64,000 nt of DNA from QHXQ01 sp036389395. Its GTDB lineage: Bacteria > Acidobacteriota > Blastocatellia > Pyrinomonadales > Pyrinomonadaceae. The stretch lies in contig DASVPY010000087.1 in NCBI GenBank assembly GCA_036389395.1, positions 9,427 to 73,426 of the forward strand, written 5' to 3'. Both the position numbers and the translations under genes were made by a program. Positions within the stretch are counted from its first letter, which is position 1; every line of letters begins with the position of its first letter. Below, piece by piece: positions 41,715 through 49,258 of the stretch. The notes under the pieces are model-generated. The model ran no database searches and was not told the origin of the DNA. It was given only the letters and a program-made list of their open reading frames with translations.

Positions 41715-44080
41715 AGCCTCTGGCGTTCGTCGTGCCGTGGTTCGGCGCGCGCCTCACCGGCGGCGCGGAGCAGCAGGCACGCCAAGTCGCCTTGCGGCTC
41801 GCCGCGCGCGGGCACGCCGTCGAAGTCCTGACCACCTGCAACCGCTCGTTCCAGGACGACTGGGCGCGCAACCACCACGCGCCCGGCGCGAGTACGGAAG
41901 ACGGCTTGACCGTCCGCCGCTTCCCCGTGGACGAGCGCGCCGCGCAAGCCTTCGATCAAGTCAACGCCAAACTGCTCGCGCTCGACGCGCACGACCTGCG
42001 CCCCGGCGTCAGTCCTCTAACAGAAGCGGACGCGCACGTCTTCGTCCACGAGAACATAAAATCGGCCGCGCTGCTCGCGCACCTGGCCGCGCGCGGCGCG
42101 GACTATCGCGCCTGCGTCTTCCTGCCTTACATGTTCGCGCCCGCCGTGCTGGGTCTGCCGCTCGTCGCCGCGCGCGCGTGGCTGCAACCGTGCCTGCACG
42201 ACGAGCCGGCGGCGTACCTGCCCGAAACGGCGGCGCTCTTCCGCGCCGCGCGCGGGCTGCTCTTCAACTCCGAGGGCGAGATGGAACTCGCCCTGCGCCT
42301 CTACGGCCCCGGCATCTACACGCGCAGCCACGTCGTCGGCGAAGGCATCGAGCGCCCGACGCTCGCGCCCGCGCAACTCGCCGCCGCGCTGCCCGCCGAG
42401 TTGCGCGGCGCACACTTCGTCCTCTATCTCGGCCGGCGCGACGCGACGAAGAACGTCCCGCTGCTCGTCCGCGCCTTCGCGCGCTTCAAGGCCGCGCGCC
42501 CCGCCGACGCGCTCCGACTCGTGCTCGCAGGCCCCGGCGCGGACTCTTACGCCGACCCGGCGGCGTCCGTCCACGACCTCGGTCTCGTCTCGGACGAAAC
42601 CAAGGCCGCGCTCCTCGCACACTGCCGCGCGCTCGCGCAGCCGAGCCGCCACGAAAGTTTTTCGCGCGCGCTGATGGAAGCCTGGGCCGCCGCCCGGCCC
42701 GTCGCCGCGCACCGCGAATGTTTGGCTACGGCCACGGCCGTCGAGCGCGCCGCCGGCGGCTGGCTCGCCGCGACCGAAGACGAGTGGGCGCAACTCTGCG
42801 CGCACGTAGCTGACACGACGGATGAAGAACTGTCCGCGCTCGGCGCGCGCGGCCACGCATACGCCGCCGAGCACGCCGAGTGGGTCAAGACCATCGCGCG
42901 CTACGAAACCTTGCTCGGTCTCGATCAAGACGAAGCGCCGACGCCGGACGACGCCGCGTCGTCTTCGTCGCCGACGGAGGTGCGCGGGTTGCGCGCGATT
43001 CATCAACTGCTGCCGGACATCGTCTTCGGCGACGCGATCTCGCAGCAGGCGTGTGCGCTGCGCGCGCACCTGCGCGCGCACGGCTACGAGTCGGAGATTT
43101 TCGTCAAGCGGCGCGACCCGCGCCTCGCCGCCGACGCCGCGCAACTCGTAGACGAACAACAACCCGACGCAGACGCCGGTCTCATCTATCATCATTCCAT
43201 CGGCTCGGCGGTGACGGCGTTGGCCGTTGCACACGCCGGGCCGAAGTGTCTCGTCTATCACAACGTCACGCCCGCGGAGTTCTACGCGCCTTACCGGCCC
43301 GGCTTCGCGTGGATGCTTGAGACGGGGCGCGCGCACCTGGGCCGGCTCGCGCGCCACTTCCCACTGTCGGTCGGCGACTCGGCCTTCAACGCGGCTGAGT
43401 TGGCCGCGTGCGGCTTCCGCGCGCCCGGCGTGCTGCCGATCATCGTAGACCCGGCGCGCTGGAACGACGCGCCCGACGCGGCGCTGATGGCGCGCTTGCA
43501 GGACGGGCGCACCAACGTCCTCTTCGTCGGCCGCGTCGCGCCGAACAAGCAGCAGGGGCGACTCGTCGCCGCCTTCGCGCACCTGCGCCGCCTGGACGCG
43601 CGCGCGCGCCTCGTCATCGCGGGCGAAGCGCCCGCGTCCGATCCTTACTGCAACGCCGTGCGCGCGACCATCGCGCGGCTCGACCTCGCGGCGCACGTCG
43701 AACTGCCGGGCCAGAGCGAGGCGGCGGCGCTGCTGGCGTACTACCGCACGGCGCACCTATACTGGTCGTTCAGCGAGCACGAGGGCTTCGGCGCGCCGCT
43801 CGTCGAAGCCATGTGGTTCGACGTGCCGGTCTTGGCCCTCGACGCCGCGGCCGTCGCCGAGACGCTCGCCGGGGCCGGCGTGCTGTTCGCGCGCGATGAA
43901 GAGTTGACGGCCGTGGCCGCGCGCGCGCACGCGCTGACGCACGACGCGGCGCTGCGGCGCGCGGTCGTCGCCGCGCAGCGCACGCGGCGGCTCGCCTTCA
44001 CGCCCGCCGCCGTCTGGCCCGCGCTCGCGCGCGTCGTCGCGCGGCTCGCGGCGCAGACGCAGGCGGCCGCGGTCGCTTAA
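41711..44080 (+). CDS. Double GT4 glycosyltransferase (two catalytic domains in one chain)
   Basis: 789 residues. Domain 1 (about 1-410) starts LAFVVPWFGARLTGGAEQQA and has YLGRRDATKNVPLLVRAFA and the E-x7-E motif in PSRHESFSRALMEAWAAARP. Domain 2 (about 430-789) starts GLRAIHQLLPDIVFGDAIS and has VLFVGRVAPNKQQGRLVAAF and SEHEGFGAPLVEAMWFDVPV. Both keep the GT-B nucleotide-sugar site, so two sugars may be added in sequence to a growing chain. A Ser/Asp-rich linker joins them. The start overlaps the coiled-coil gene stop (ATGA). It is cytoplasmic or membrane-peripheral. Confidence 0.93.
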   Translation: MKPLAFVVPWFGARLTGGAEQQARQVALRLAARGHAVEVLTTCNRSFQDDWARNHHAPGASTEDGLTVRRFPVDERAAQAFDQVNAKLLALDAHDLRPGVSPLTEADAHVFVHENIKSAALLAHLAARGADYRACVFLPYMFAPAVLGLPLVAARAWLQPCLHDEPAAYLPETAALFRAARGLLFNSEGEMELALRLYGPGIYTRSHVVGEGIERPTLAPAQLAAALPAELRGAHFVLYLGRRDATKNVPLLVRAFARFKAARPADALRLVLAGPGADSYADPAASVHDLGLVSDETKAALLAHCRALAQPSRHESFSRALMEAWAAARPVAAHRECLATATAVERAAGGWLAATEDEWAQLCAHVADTTDEELSALGARGHAYAAEHAEWVKTIARYETLLGLDQDEAPTPDDAASSSSPTEVRGLRAIHQLLPDIVFGDAISQQACALRAHLRAHGYESEIFVKRRDPRLAADAAQLVDEQQPDADAGLIYHHSIGSAVTALAVAHAGPKCLVYHNVTPAEFYAPYRPGFAWMLETGRAHLGRLARHFPLSVGDSAFNAAELAACGFRAPGVLPIIVDPARWNDAPDAALMARLQDGRTNVLFVGRVAPNKQQGRLVAAFAHLRRLDARARLVIAGEAPASDPYCNAVRATIARLDLAAHVELPGQSEAAALLAYYRTAHLYWSFSEHEGFGAPLVEAMWFDVPVLALDAAAVAETLAGAGVLFARDEELTAVAARAHALTHDAALRRAVVAAQRTRRLAFTPAAVWPALARVVARLAAQTQAAAVA

Positions 44081-44112
44081 AACTTTAAGGACGCTTTGAG
44101 AGGCATCGAGGT

Positions 44113-45150
44113 TTGAGTCTGACGACGAGCAGCACGGGCGAGGGCGTGGCGGCGCGGCGGCGCGCGCGCGCCGACGAGTTGACGAGCGGGGACGAGCGCG
44201 CCCGGACGCGCCCGCTGCTCGCCGTCGTCGTGCCGTGCTACAACGAGGAGTTGGTCGTCGAGCGCACCGCCGCGCGTCTGACCGAGTTGCTGCGCGCGCT
44301 CGCCGCCGCCGGGCAGATCGATCCGGCGAGCTTCCTTTACTTCGTGGACGACGGCAGCCACGACGCGACGTGGGCCATCATCGAGGCCTTGCACGAGCAG
44401 GATGCGGGCGTGAAGGGTCTGAAGCTGGCGCGCAACGTCGGCACGCAGAACGCGCTCCTCGCGGGCCTGCTCGGCGTCAAGGAGCGCGCCGACTGCGTGG
44501 TCACGATTGACGCCGACTTGCAGCAGGACGAGGCGGTCATCGAAAAGTTTCTGGCCGAGTACCGGCAGGGCGCGCACGTCGTCTACGGCGTGCGCCGCCG
44601 GCCCGGCACGAGTTCGCCCGTCAAGCGCGCGACCTCCTGGTTCTTCTACCACCTGATGAGCGCGCTCGGCGCGCGCATCGTCAAGCAGCACTCGGAGTAC
44701 CGGCTCGTCTCGCGCAAGGCGCTCGAAGCCGTCGCGGAATATCGTGAGTACAACCTGTTCCTGCGCGGCATCTTCGTGGACATCGGGTATCGTTCGGCCG
44801 TCGTGCCGTTCGACGCGCGGCGGCGCGAGGCGGGTGCGTCCAAGCACGACTTCCGCAAGCTGGCGTCGCTGGCGCTCGACGGCATCACGTCGTTCAGCGT
44901 CGTGCCGCTGCGGCTGGTCACGTTCACCGGGGCGCTCATCTTCCTGTTCAGTTGCGCCATGACGATCTTCTACCTGTACCACAAGGTCGCGGGGCACACG
45001 CCGCCGGGCTGGGCCGGCACGGTCATCCCGATCTACTTCCTCGGCGGCGTGCAGATCATGTTCTTGGGATTAGTCGGCGAGTACGTCGGCAAGATTTACA
45101 AAGAGGTCAAAGCGCGCCCGCGCTTCATCCGCGACGAAGAGTTATTCTGA
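44113..45150 (+). CDS. GtrB/CsbB-like GT2 glycosyltransferase with two C-terminal membrane helices
   Basis: 345 residues, TTG start. The GT-A domain has LLAVVVPCYNEELVVERTA near 35-53, LYFVDDGSHDATW with the first Asp pair, VVTIDADLQQDEAVI with the DxD-like metal site, and KQHSEYRLVSRKAL near 195-210. Two hydrophobic helices at about 268-292 (LVTFTGALIFLFSCAMTIFYLY) and 305-330 (TVIPIYFLGGVQIMFLGLVG) complete the DPM1/GtrB/CsbB layout. These enzymes transfer a sugar to undecaprenyl phosphate at the cytoplasmic face. The donated sugar would be used outside by GT-C enzymes; YfhO-like proteins encoded next door are candidates. Confidence 0.9.
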   Translation: MSLTTSSTGEGVAARRRARADELTSGDERARTRPLLAVVVPCYNEELVVERTAARLTELLRALAAAGQIDPASFLYFVDDGSHDATWAIIEALHEQDAGVKGLKLARNVGTQNALLAGLLGVKERADCVVTIDADLQQDEAVIEKFLAEYRQGAHVVYGVRRRPGTSSPVKRATSWFFYHLMSALGARIVKQHSEYRLVSRKALEAVAEYREYNLFLRGIFVDIGYRSAVVPFDARRREAGASKHDFRKLASLALDGITSFSVVPLRLVTFTGALIFLFSCAMTIFYLYHKVAGHTPPGWAGTVIPIYFLGGVQIMFLGLVGEYVGKIYKEVKARPRFIRDEELF

Positions 45151-45152
45151 AC

Positions 45153-45250
45153 TCTTTGCGCTCCTTTGCGGCCCTCTTTGCGCCCTTTGCGGTTAAAGCT
45201 TTAAGACCTAACCGCAAAGGTCGCCAAGCGGGCCGCAAAGGAGCGCAAAG
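45153..45250. repeat. Type B palindromic repeat
   Basis: CTCTTTGCGCTCCTTTGCGG and CCCTTTGCGGTTAAAG are followed by CTAACCGCAAAGG and GGGCCGCAAAGGAGCGCAAAG. It fills the gap between the GT2 and methyltransferase genes. Confidence 0.85.
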
Positions 45251-45275
45251 AAAATAAGGTCTTAAAGGAACCGCG

Positions 45276-46184
45276 TTGCCAAGCACTGCGCCTGAGTTGA
45301 GCACGAGTGTCGATCCGATCTCGCCGTCGGCCGACGAGTCGGCCGCCTGCATCGTCTGCGGGCGCGCGGGCGCGGGCGCGCCGCTCTACCCCGGCATCCT
45401 CAAGTGCCGCGCGTGCGGCTACGTCTACGCCGACATGCGGCTGACTGACGAGGAGTTGTTCGAGTTGTACAACGAGCAGTTCTTCACCGGCGCGGAGTTC
45501 AGCGACTACGCGGCGGACGAGCGTTTCTTCCGCCGCAATTTCCAGCTCCGCTTCCGCGCCCTCAAGCCCTTCCTCGACCCGGCGCGCCACCGCACGCTGC
45601 TTGAGATCGGCAGCGCCTACGGCTTCTTCCTCGCCGAAGTGCGCCCGCACTTCGCGCACGTCGAAGGCATAGACATCACGGACGCGGGCGTCCGGTTCGC
45701 GCGCGAGCGGTTCGGGCTGGACGTGGCGCAGGCCGACTTTCTGGCGCACGACTACGGCGCGCGCACGTTCGACGTGGTCTGCCTGTGGGACACCATCGAG
45801 CACCTGCGCGCGCCGCACCGCTACGTCGCGAAGATCGCGCGCCACACCGAGCCGGGCGCGCTCGTCTGCGTCACGACCGCCGACGCCGACAGCCTCAACG
45901 CGCGCCTGCGGGGCGCGCGTTGGCGCATGATCCACCCGCCGACGCACCTGCACTACTTCTCCGCCGCGACGCTCGCGCGGCTGCTGGGCAACTACGGCTT
46001 CGAGGTCGTCTACAACCGCTACTGCGGCTTCTACCGCAGCCTGGGCAACGTCGCCTACAACATCCTCGTCCTGCGCCAGCACCGCCCGCGCCTCTACCGT
46101 TGGCTCGAACGCACCGGCTTGACCGGCTTCGGCTTCTACCTCAACCTCTACGACATCATGTACGTCATCGCGCGGCGGCGCTGA
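45276..46184 (+). CDS. Zinc-ribbon class I SAM-dependent methyltransferase
   Basis: 302 residues; TTG start with AAAGGA nine bases upstream. An N-terminal zinc ribbon (CIVCGRAG ... LKCRACGYVYADMR, about 26-57) precedes a Rossmann methyltransferase: motif I LLEIGSAYGFFLAEV near 109-123, acidic motif II VEGIDIT, and VCLWDTIEHLRAP near 168-180, then a C-terminal YNRYCGFYRSLGN segment. This matches the Methyltransf_23 type with ribbon, often found in glycan and antibiotic loci where it methylates sugars. The substrate here is probably a sugar of the locus glycan. Confidence 0.9.
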   Translation: MPSTAPELSTSVDPISPSADESAACIVCGRAGAGAPLYPGILKCRACGYVYADMRLTDEELFELYNEQFFTGAEFSDYAADERFFRRNFQLRFRALKPFLDPARHRTLLEIGSAYGFFLAEVRPHFAHVEGIDITDAGVRFARERFGLDVAQADFLAHDYGARTFDVVCLWDTIEHLRAPHRYVAKIARHTEPGALVCVTTADADSLNARLRGARWRMIHPPTHLHYFSAATLARLLGNYGFEVVYNRYCGFYRSLGNVAYNILVLRQHRPRLYRWLERTGLTGFGFYLNLYDIMYVIARRR

Positions 46185-46205
46185 CGGGCGCGGCTGATTA
46201 TCTTG

Positions 46206-46345
46206 GTGCTTGAGTTTGTCGAGCGGCCGGTCTTAACACAGAGTACACAGAGGTCACACAGAGGCCACGGTAAGAAACTCTGTGCCCTCTGTGTCTCCTC
46301 TGTGTCCTCTGTGTTAATCCGATGACACGCCACACTCAACCGCAA
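46206..46345. repeat. Type A repeat overlapping the start of a YfhO-like gene
   Basis: Core TTAACACAGAGTACACAGAGG ... CCTCTGTGTCCTCTGTGTTAA; right outer arm contains ACACTCAACCGCAA (to 46345), matching the left TTGAGTTTGTCGAGCGGCCG in inverse. The YfhO start codon at 46322 and its first eight codons lie inside the right arm. Confidence 0.8.
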
Positions 46346-49258
46346 GTCCGCCACACGGCGCTCGTCGTCGGCGCTTACACGCTGCTCTACACGCTCTTCT
46401 TCGCGCCCGTCCTCTTCTCTGAACGCCTGCTCGCGCCGGGCGACGGCATCATCTACTTCCTGCCGAACTTCGCCGCGCCGCGCGCCCTCTGGGACGCGCA
46501 CACGTGGGGCGGCTTCGCGGCGGTCGGCGACGCGCAGTTGATGCTCTGGTATCCGCCCGCGATCTTGTTCTCACTCCTCGGCGCGAAGGCTTACGAGCCG
46601 TTCGTCGTGGCGGCTTACGTGCTCGCCAGCGCCGGCGCATACGGCTACGTCTACACGCGCACGCGCGCGCGCCTCGCGGCGGCCGTCGGCGGCACGACCT
46701 ACGGGCTGTGCGCCTTCATGGTCGCGCACGTCGGGCACGCCGCCGTCATACACACCGCCGCCTGGCTGCCGCTCGTCATCTGGACGCTCGCCGAGTTGCG
46801 CCGACGACAAGCCGGTCGCCGCTGGTTCGTCGGCGCGGCGCTTGTGGTCGCACTCTCGGCGCTCGCGGGTCACCCGCAGATGTTCGCTTACACGTTGACG
46901 CTGGCGGGCTGCTTCGCGCTCGTCAACGGCTGGCGCGCGGAGTGCGGGCGCTGGCGCTACTACGCGCGCGCGGCCGCGGCGGTCGCCATCGGCGTCGGCC
47001 TCGCCGCCGTGCAACTCTGGCCGACGGCGGAACTGGCCGCGCAGAGTTGGCGCGCGGCGCTCGACTTCGGGGAGTTCGTCGCCTACTCGCTGCCGCTCAG
47101 GCAAGCGCCGGTGCTGCTGTTCCCTTACCTCTACGGCGGCGCGCCGGGCACGCTCTACGGGCTGCCTTACTTCGGCGCGTGGCCGTCGAGCGCGGACGGC
47201 TGGGGGGCGGGCGAGTTGAGCGGCTACGCGGGGCTGCTGCCGCTCGTGTTGGCGTGCGCGGGCTTCATCACTAAAAGACGCACGACCGAGGCGCGCTTCT
47301 GGCTCGCCGTCGCGGCGGTCGCGTTCCTGCTCGCGCTCGGCGACGCGACGCCGCTCGCGCGCCTCGTCTACCAACTGCCCGTGCTCGACAAGTTCCGCGT
47401 GCCCGCGCGCCACTACCTCGAACTGACGTTCGCCGTCTGCGTGCTCGCGGGCGACGGCGTCGGCGCGCTGCAAGCACAAGCCACACGCAGCAAGCTGCTC
47501 GCGCGCGTGTTGCTCGGCGCGACGCTCGCTCTCGTTGTTACCTTGTGCGGGCTGTGGCTGTTCGCCGGCAAGGTCAACGCGCTCGCGCTCGCGCAACTCA
47601 ACCGCACCGTCACGCTCAAGCCTTGGGCCAACCCGGCGCTCTACGTGCCGCTCCTGCTCTTCGTCATCATCGGCGCGGCGCTCGTCTACTGGCAGCACCG
47701 GCCCGATGCGCGCGCGCGCGCCGTCCTGCTCCTCGCCGCGCTCGTGCTCGACCTCGCCAGCTTCGGCTGGTTCTACGAGTGGCACTACCGCGCGCCTTAC
47801 GAGGCTTACCTCCGTATGCCCGCGGCCGCCGAACCCTTGCGCGCCGAACTCGCCGCCACGCACCAACGCCTGCTGCCCGTGCGCGGCGGCACGGGGCGCG
47901 TCGCCGAGTTGCCGCCCAACCTCTCCAAGCTCTGGCAACTGCCCAGCGCCAGCGGCTACGGCCCCTTCATCCCCACGCGCACCAGCCGCCTCCTCACCAT
48001 GCCGCCCCACGGCAGCGTGGATGAATCGTGGCGCGACCCCGCCAACCAGGCGCTCGACCTCATGGGCGTCCGCTACGTGCTCCTGCCCGCCGGCGACATT
48101 GAGCCGACGACGACCGACGAGCAAGGCGCGCGCTGGGCGTTGAGCGACTTCAACGTTGACCTCGGCCAAGGCTGCAACCCGGCCAACCCGCAAACTTACG
48201 AGTTCGATCTGCCGCGCCCCGTACACGCCGCCTCGGTCGCGCTCGTCGGCACGCTCGCCTGCTCCGTCCAGATACCCGACGGGCAGGAGGTGTTACAACT
48301 GACGCTCGACGGCGCGGACGGCGGCGACACGACGACGCTCCCTCTGCGCGCCGGCCAAGACTTCAGCGAGTGGGCCTACGACTGCGCCGACGTGCGCCCC
48401 ACGATGCGCCACGCCCGCGCGCAGGTCTTTCGCAGCTACCCGGCCGACCGCGCAGGCGCGCGCTGCGACGCGCACACCTACGTCAGCCAACGGCTGCCCC
48501 TCAACCTCTCCACGCCGCATGATCCCGTCCGCCACGTCGCGCTCCGCTGGACAGGCCCCGCCGGCACGTTCAGCCTCAGAAAGATCACCTTCTTCGACGA
48601 CGCGCAGACCTCTTACCCCGTCACCCCGGCCGCGGCAGTGCTCGGAGACATGACGCGCTGGCGACGCGCGGGCGAGATCGACGCGGCGCACGCGGGCTAC
48701 CCGCCGACGGTCAAAGCCGAGGACGTGGGCGCGAGCGTCGTCTACGAAAACCTGCGCGCACGCCCGCGCGCCTGGCTCGTCTCGGAAGTCGCGCGCGTCT
48801 CGGCCGAAGAAGCCTTCAACGCCGCACGCACCTCACGCCTCCCCGACGGCCGCGCCTTCGACCCCGCCCGCCTCGCCCTCGTCGAAGAGCCGCCGGACTT
48901 CCCACAGCAACAATCTGATCCACAAGCCACCGCCGAAGTCGTGCGCTTGACCGCGCGCGAACTCGTGGTGCGCGTCTCGTCGCACGCCCCCGCCTTCCTC
49001 GTCACCAGCGACACCTACTACCCCGGCTGGCGCGCGTTCATCGGCGACGCGCCCGCGCCCCTCTACCGCGCCGACTACGCCCTGCGCGGCACGCCCGTCC
49101 CCGCCGGCACACACCTCGTCCGCTTCGAGTTCCGCCCGCGCACCCTCTACTACGGCGCGGCCCTCAGCGCGCTCTCACTCCTCCTGCTCGCCGCCTACAC
49201 GCTCAGACCGACGCCCGTAAACCGCCAGCCCCAACAAACTCACGACCGCAAGGACTGA
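46322..49258 (+). CDS. YfhO-family GT-C-like membrane protein
   Basis: 978 residues. The N-terminal half has about 12 hydrophobic helices (VVGAYTLLYTLFFAPVLFSE first). The first outer loop carries LLAPGDGIIYFLPNFAAP, with the Asp position typical of GT-C glycosyltransferases, and DAQLMLWYPPAILF. The C-terminal 350 residues are a soluble, beta-rich periplasmic part ending VTSDTYYPGWRAFIGDAPAPLYRADYALRG, a YfhO hallmark, before a last helix. From family knowledge, YfhO in Firmicutes transfers a sugar from undecaprenyl phosphate to a surface polymer using a CsbB product; the GT2 at 44113-45150 could supply that donor. It is diverged from the three minus-strand paralogues, and its 3' end overlaps the first one by 84 bp. 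Confidence 0.85.
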   Translation: MTRHTQPQVRHTALVVGAYTLLYTLFFAPVLFSERLLAPGDGIIYFLPNFAAPRALWDAHTWGGFAAVGDAQLMLWYPPAILFSLLGAKAYEPFVVAAYVLASAGAYGYVYTRTRARLAAAVGGTTYGLCAFMVAHVGHAAVIHTAAWLPLVIWTLAELRRRQAGRRWFVGAALVVALSALAGHPQMFAYTLTLAGCFALVNGWRAECGRWRYYARAAAAVAIGVGLAAVQLWPTAELAAQSWRAALDFGEFVAYSLPLRQAPVLLFPYLYGGAPGTLYGLPYFGAWPSSADGWGAGELSGYAGLLPLVLACAGFITKRRTTEARFWLAVAAVAFLLALGDATPLARLVYQLPVLDKFRVPARHYLELTFAVCVLAGDGVGALQAQATRSKLLARVLLGATLALVVTLCGLWLFAGKVNALALAQLNRTVTLKPWANPALYVPLLLFVIIGAALVYWQHRPDARARAVLLLAALVLDLASFGWFYEWHYRAPYEAYLRMPAAAEPLRAELAATHQRLLPVRGGTGRVAELPPNLSKLWQLPSASGYGPFIPTRTSRLLTMPPHGSVDESWRDPANQALDLMGVRYVLLPAGDIEPTTTDEQGARWALSDFNVDLGQGCNPANPQTYEFDLPRPVHAASVALVGTLACSVQIPDGQEVLQLTLDGADGGDTTTLPLRAGQDFSEWAYDCADVRPTMRHARAQVFRSYPADRAGARCDAHTYVSQRLPLNLSTPHDPVRHVALRWTGPAGTFSLRKITFFDDAQTSYPVTPAAAVLGDMTRWRRAGEIDAAHAGYPPTVKAEDVGASVVYENLRARPRAWLVSEVARVSAEEAFNAARTSRLPDGRAFDPARLALVEEPPDFPQQQSDPQATAEVVRLTARELVVRVSSHAPAFLVTSDTYYPGWRAFIGDAPAPLYRADYALRGTPVPAGTHLVRFEFRPRTLYYGAALSALSLLLLAAYTLRPTPVNRQPQQTHDRKD

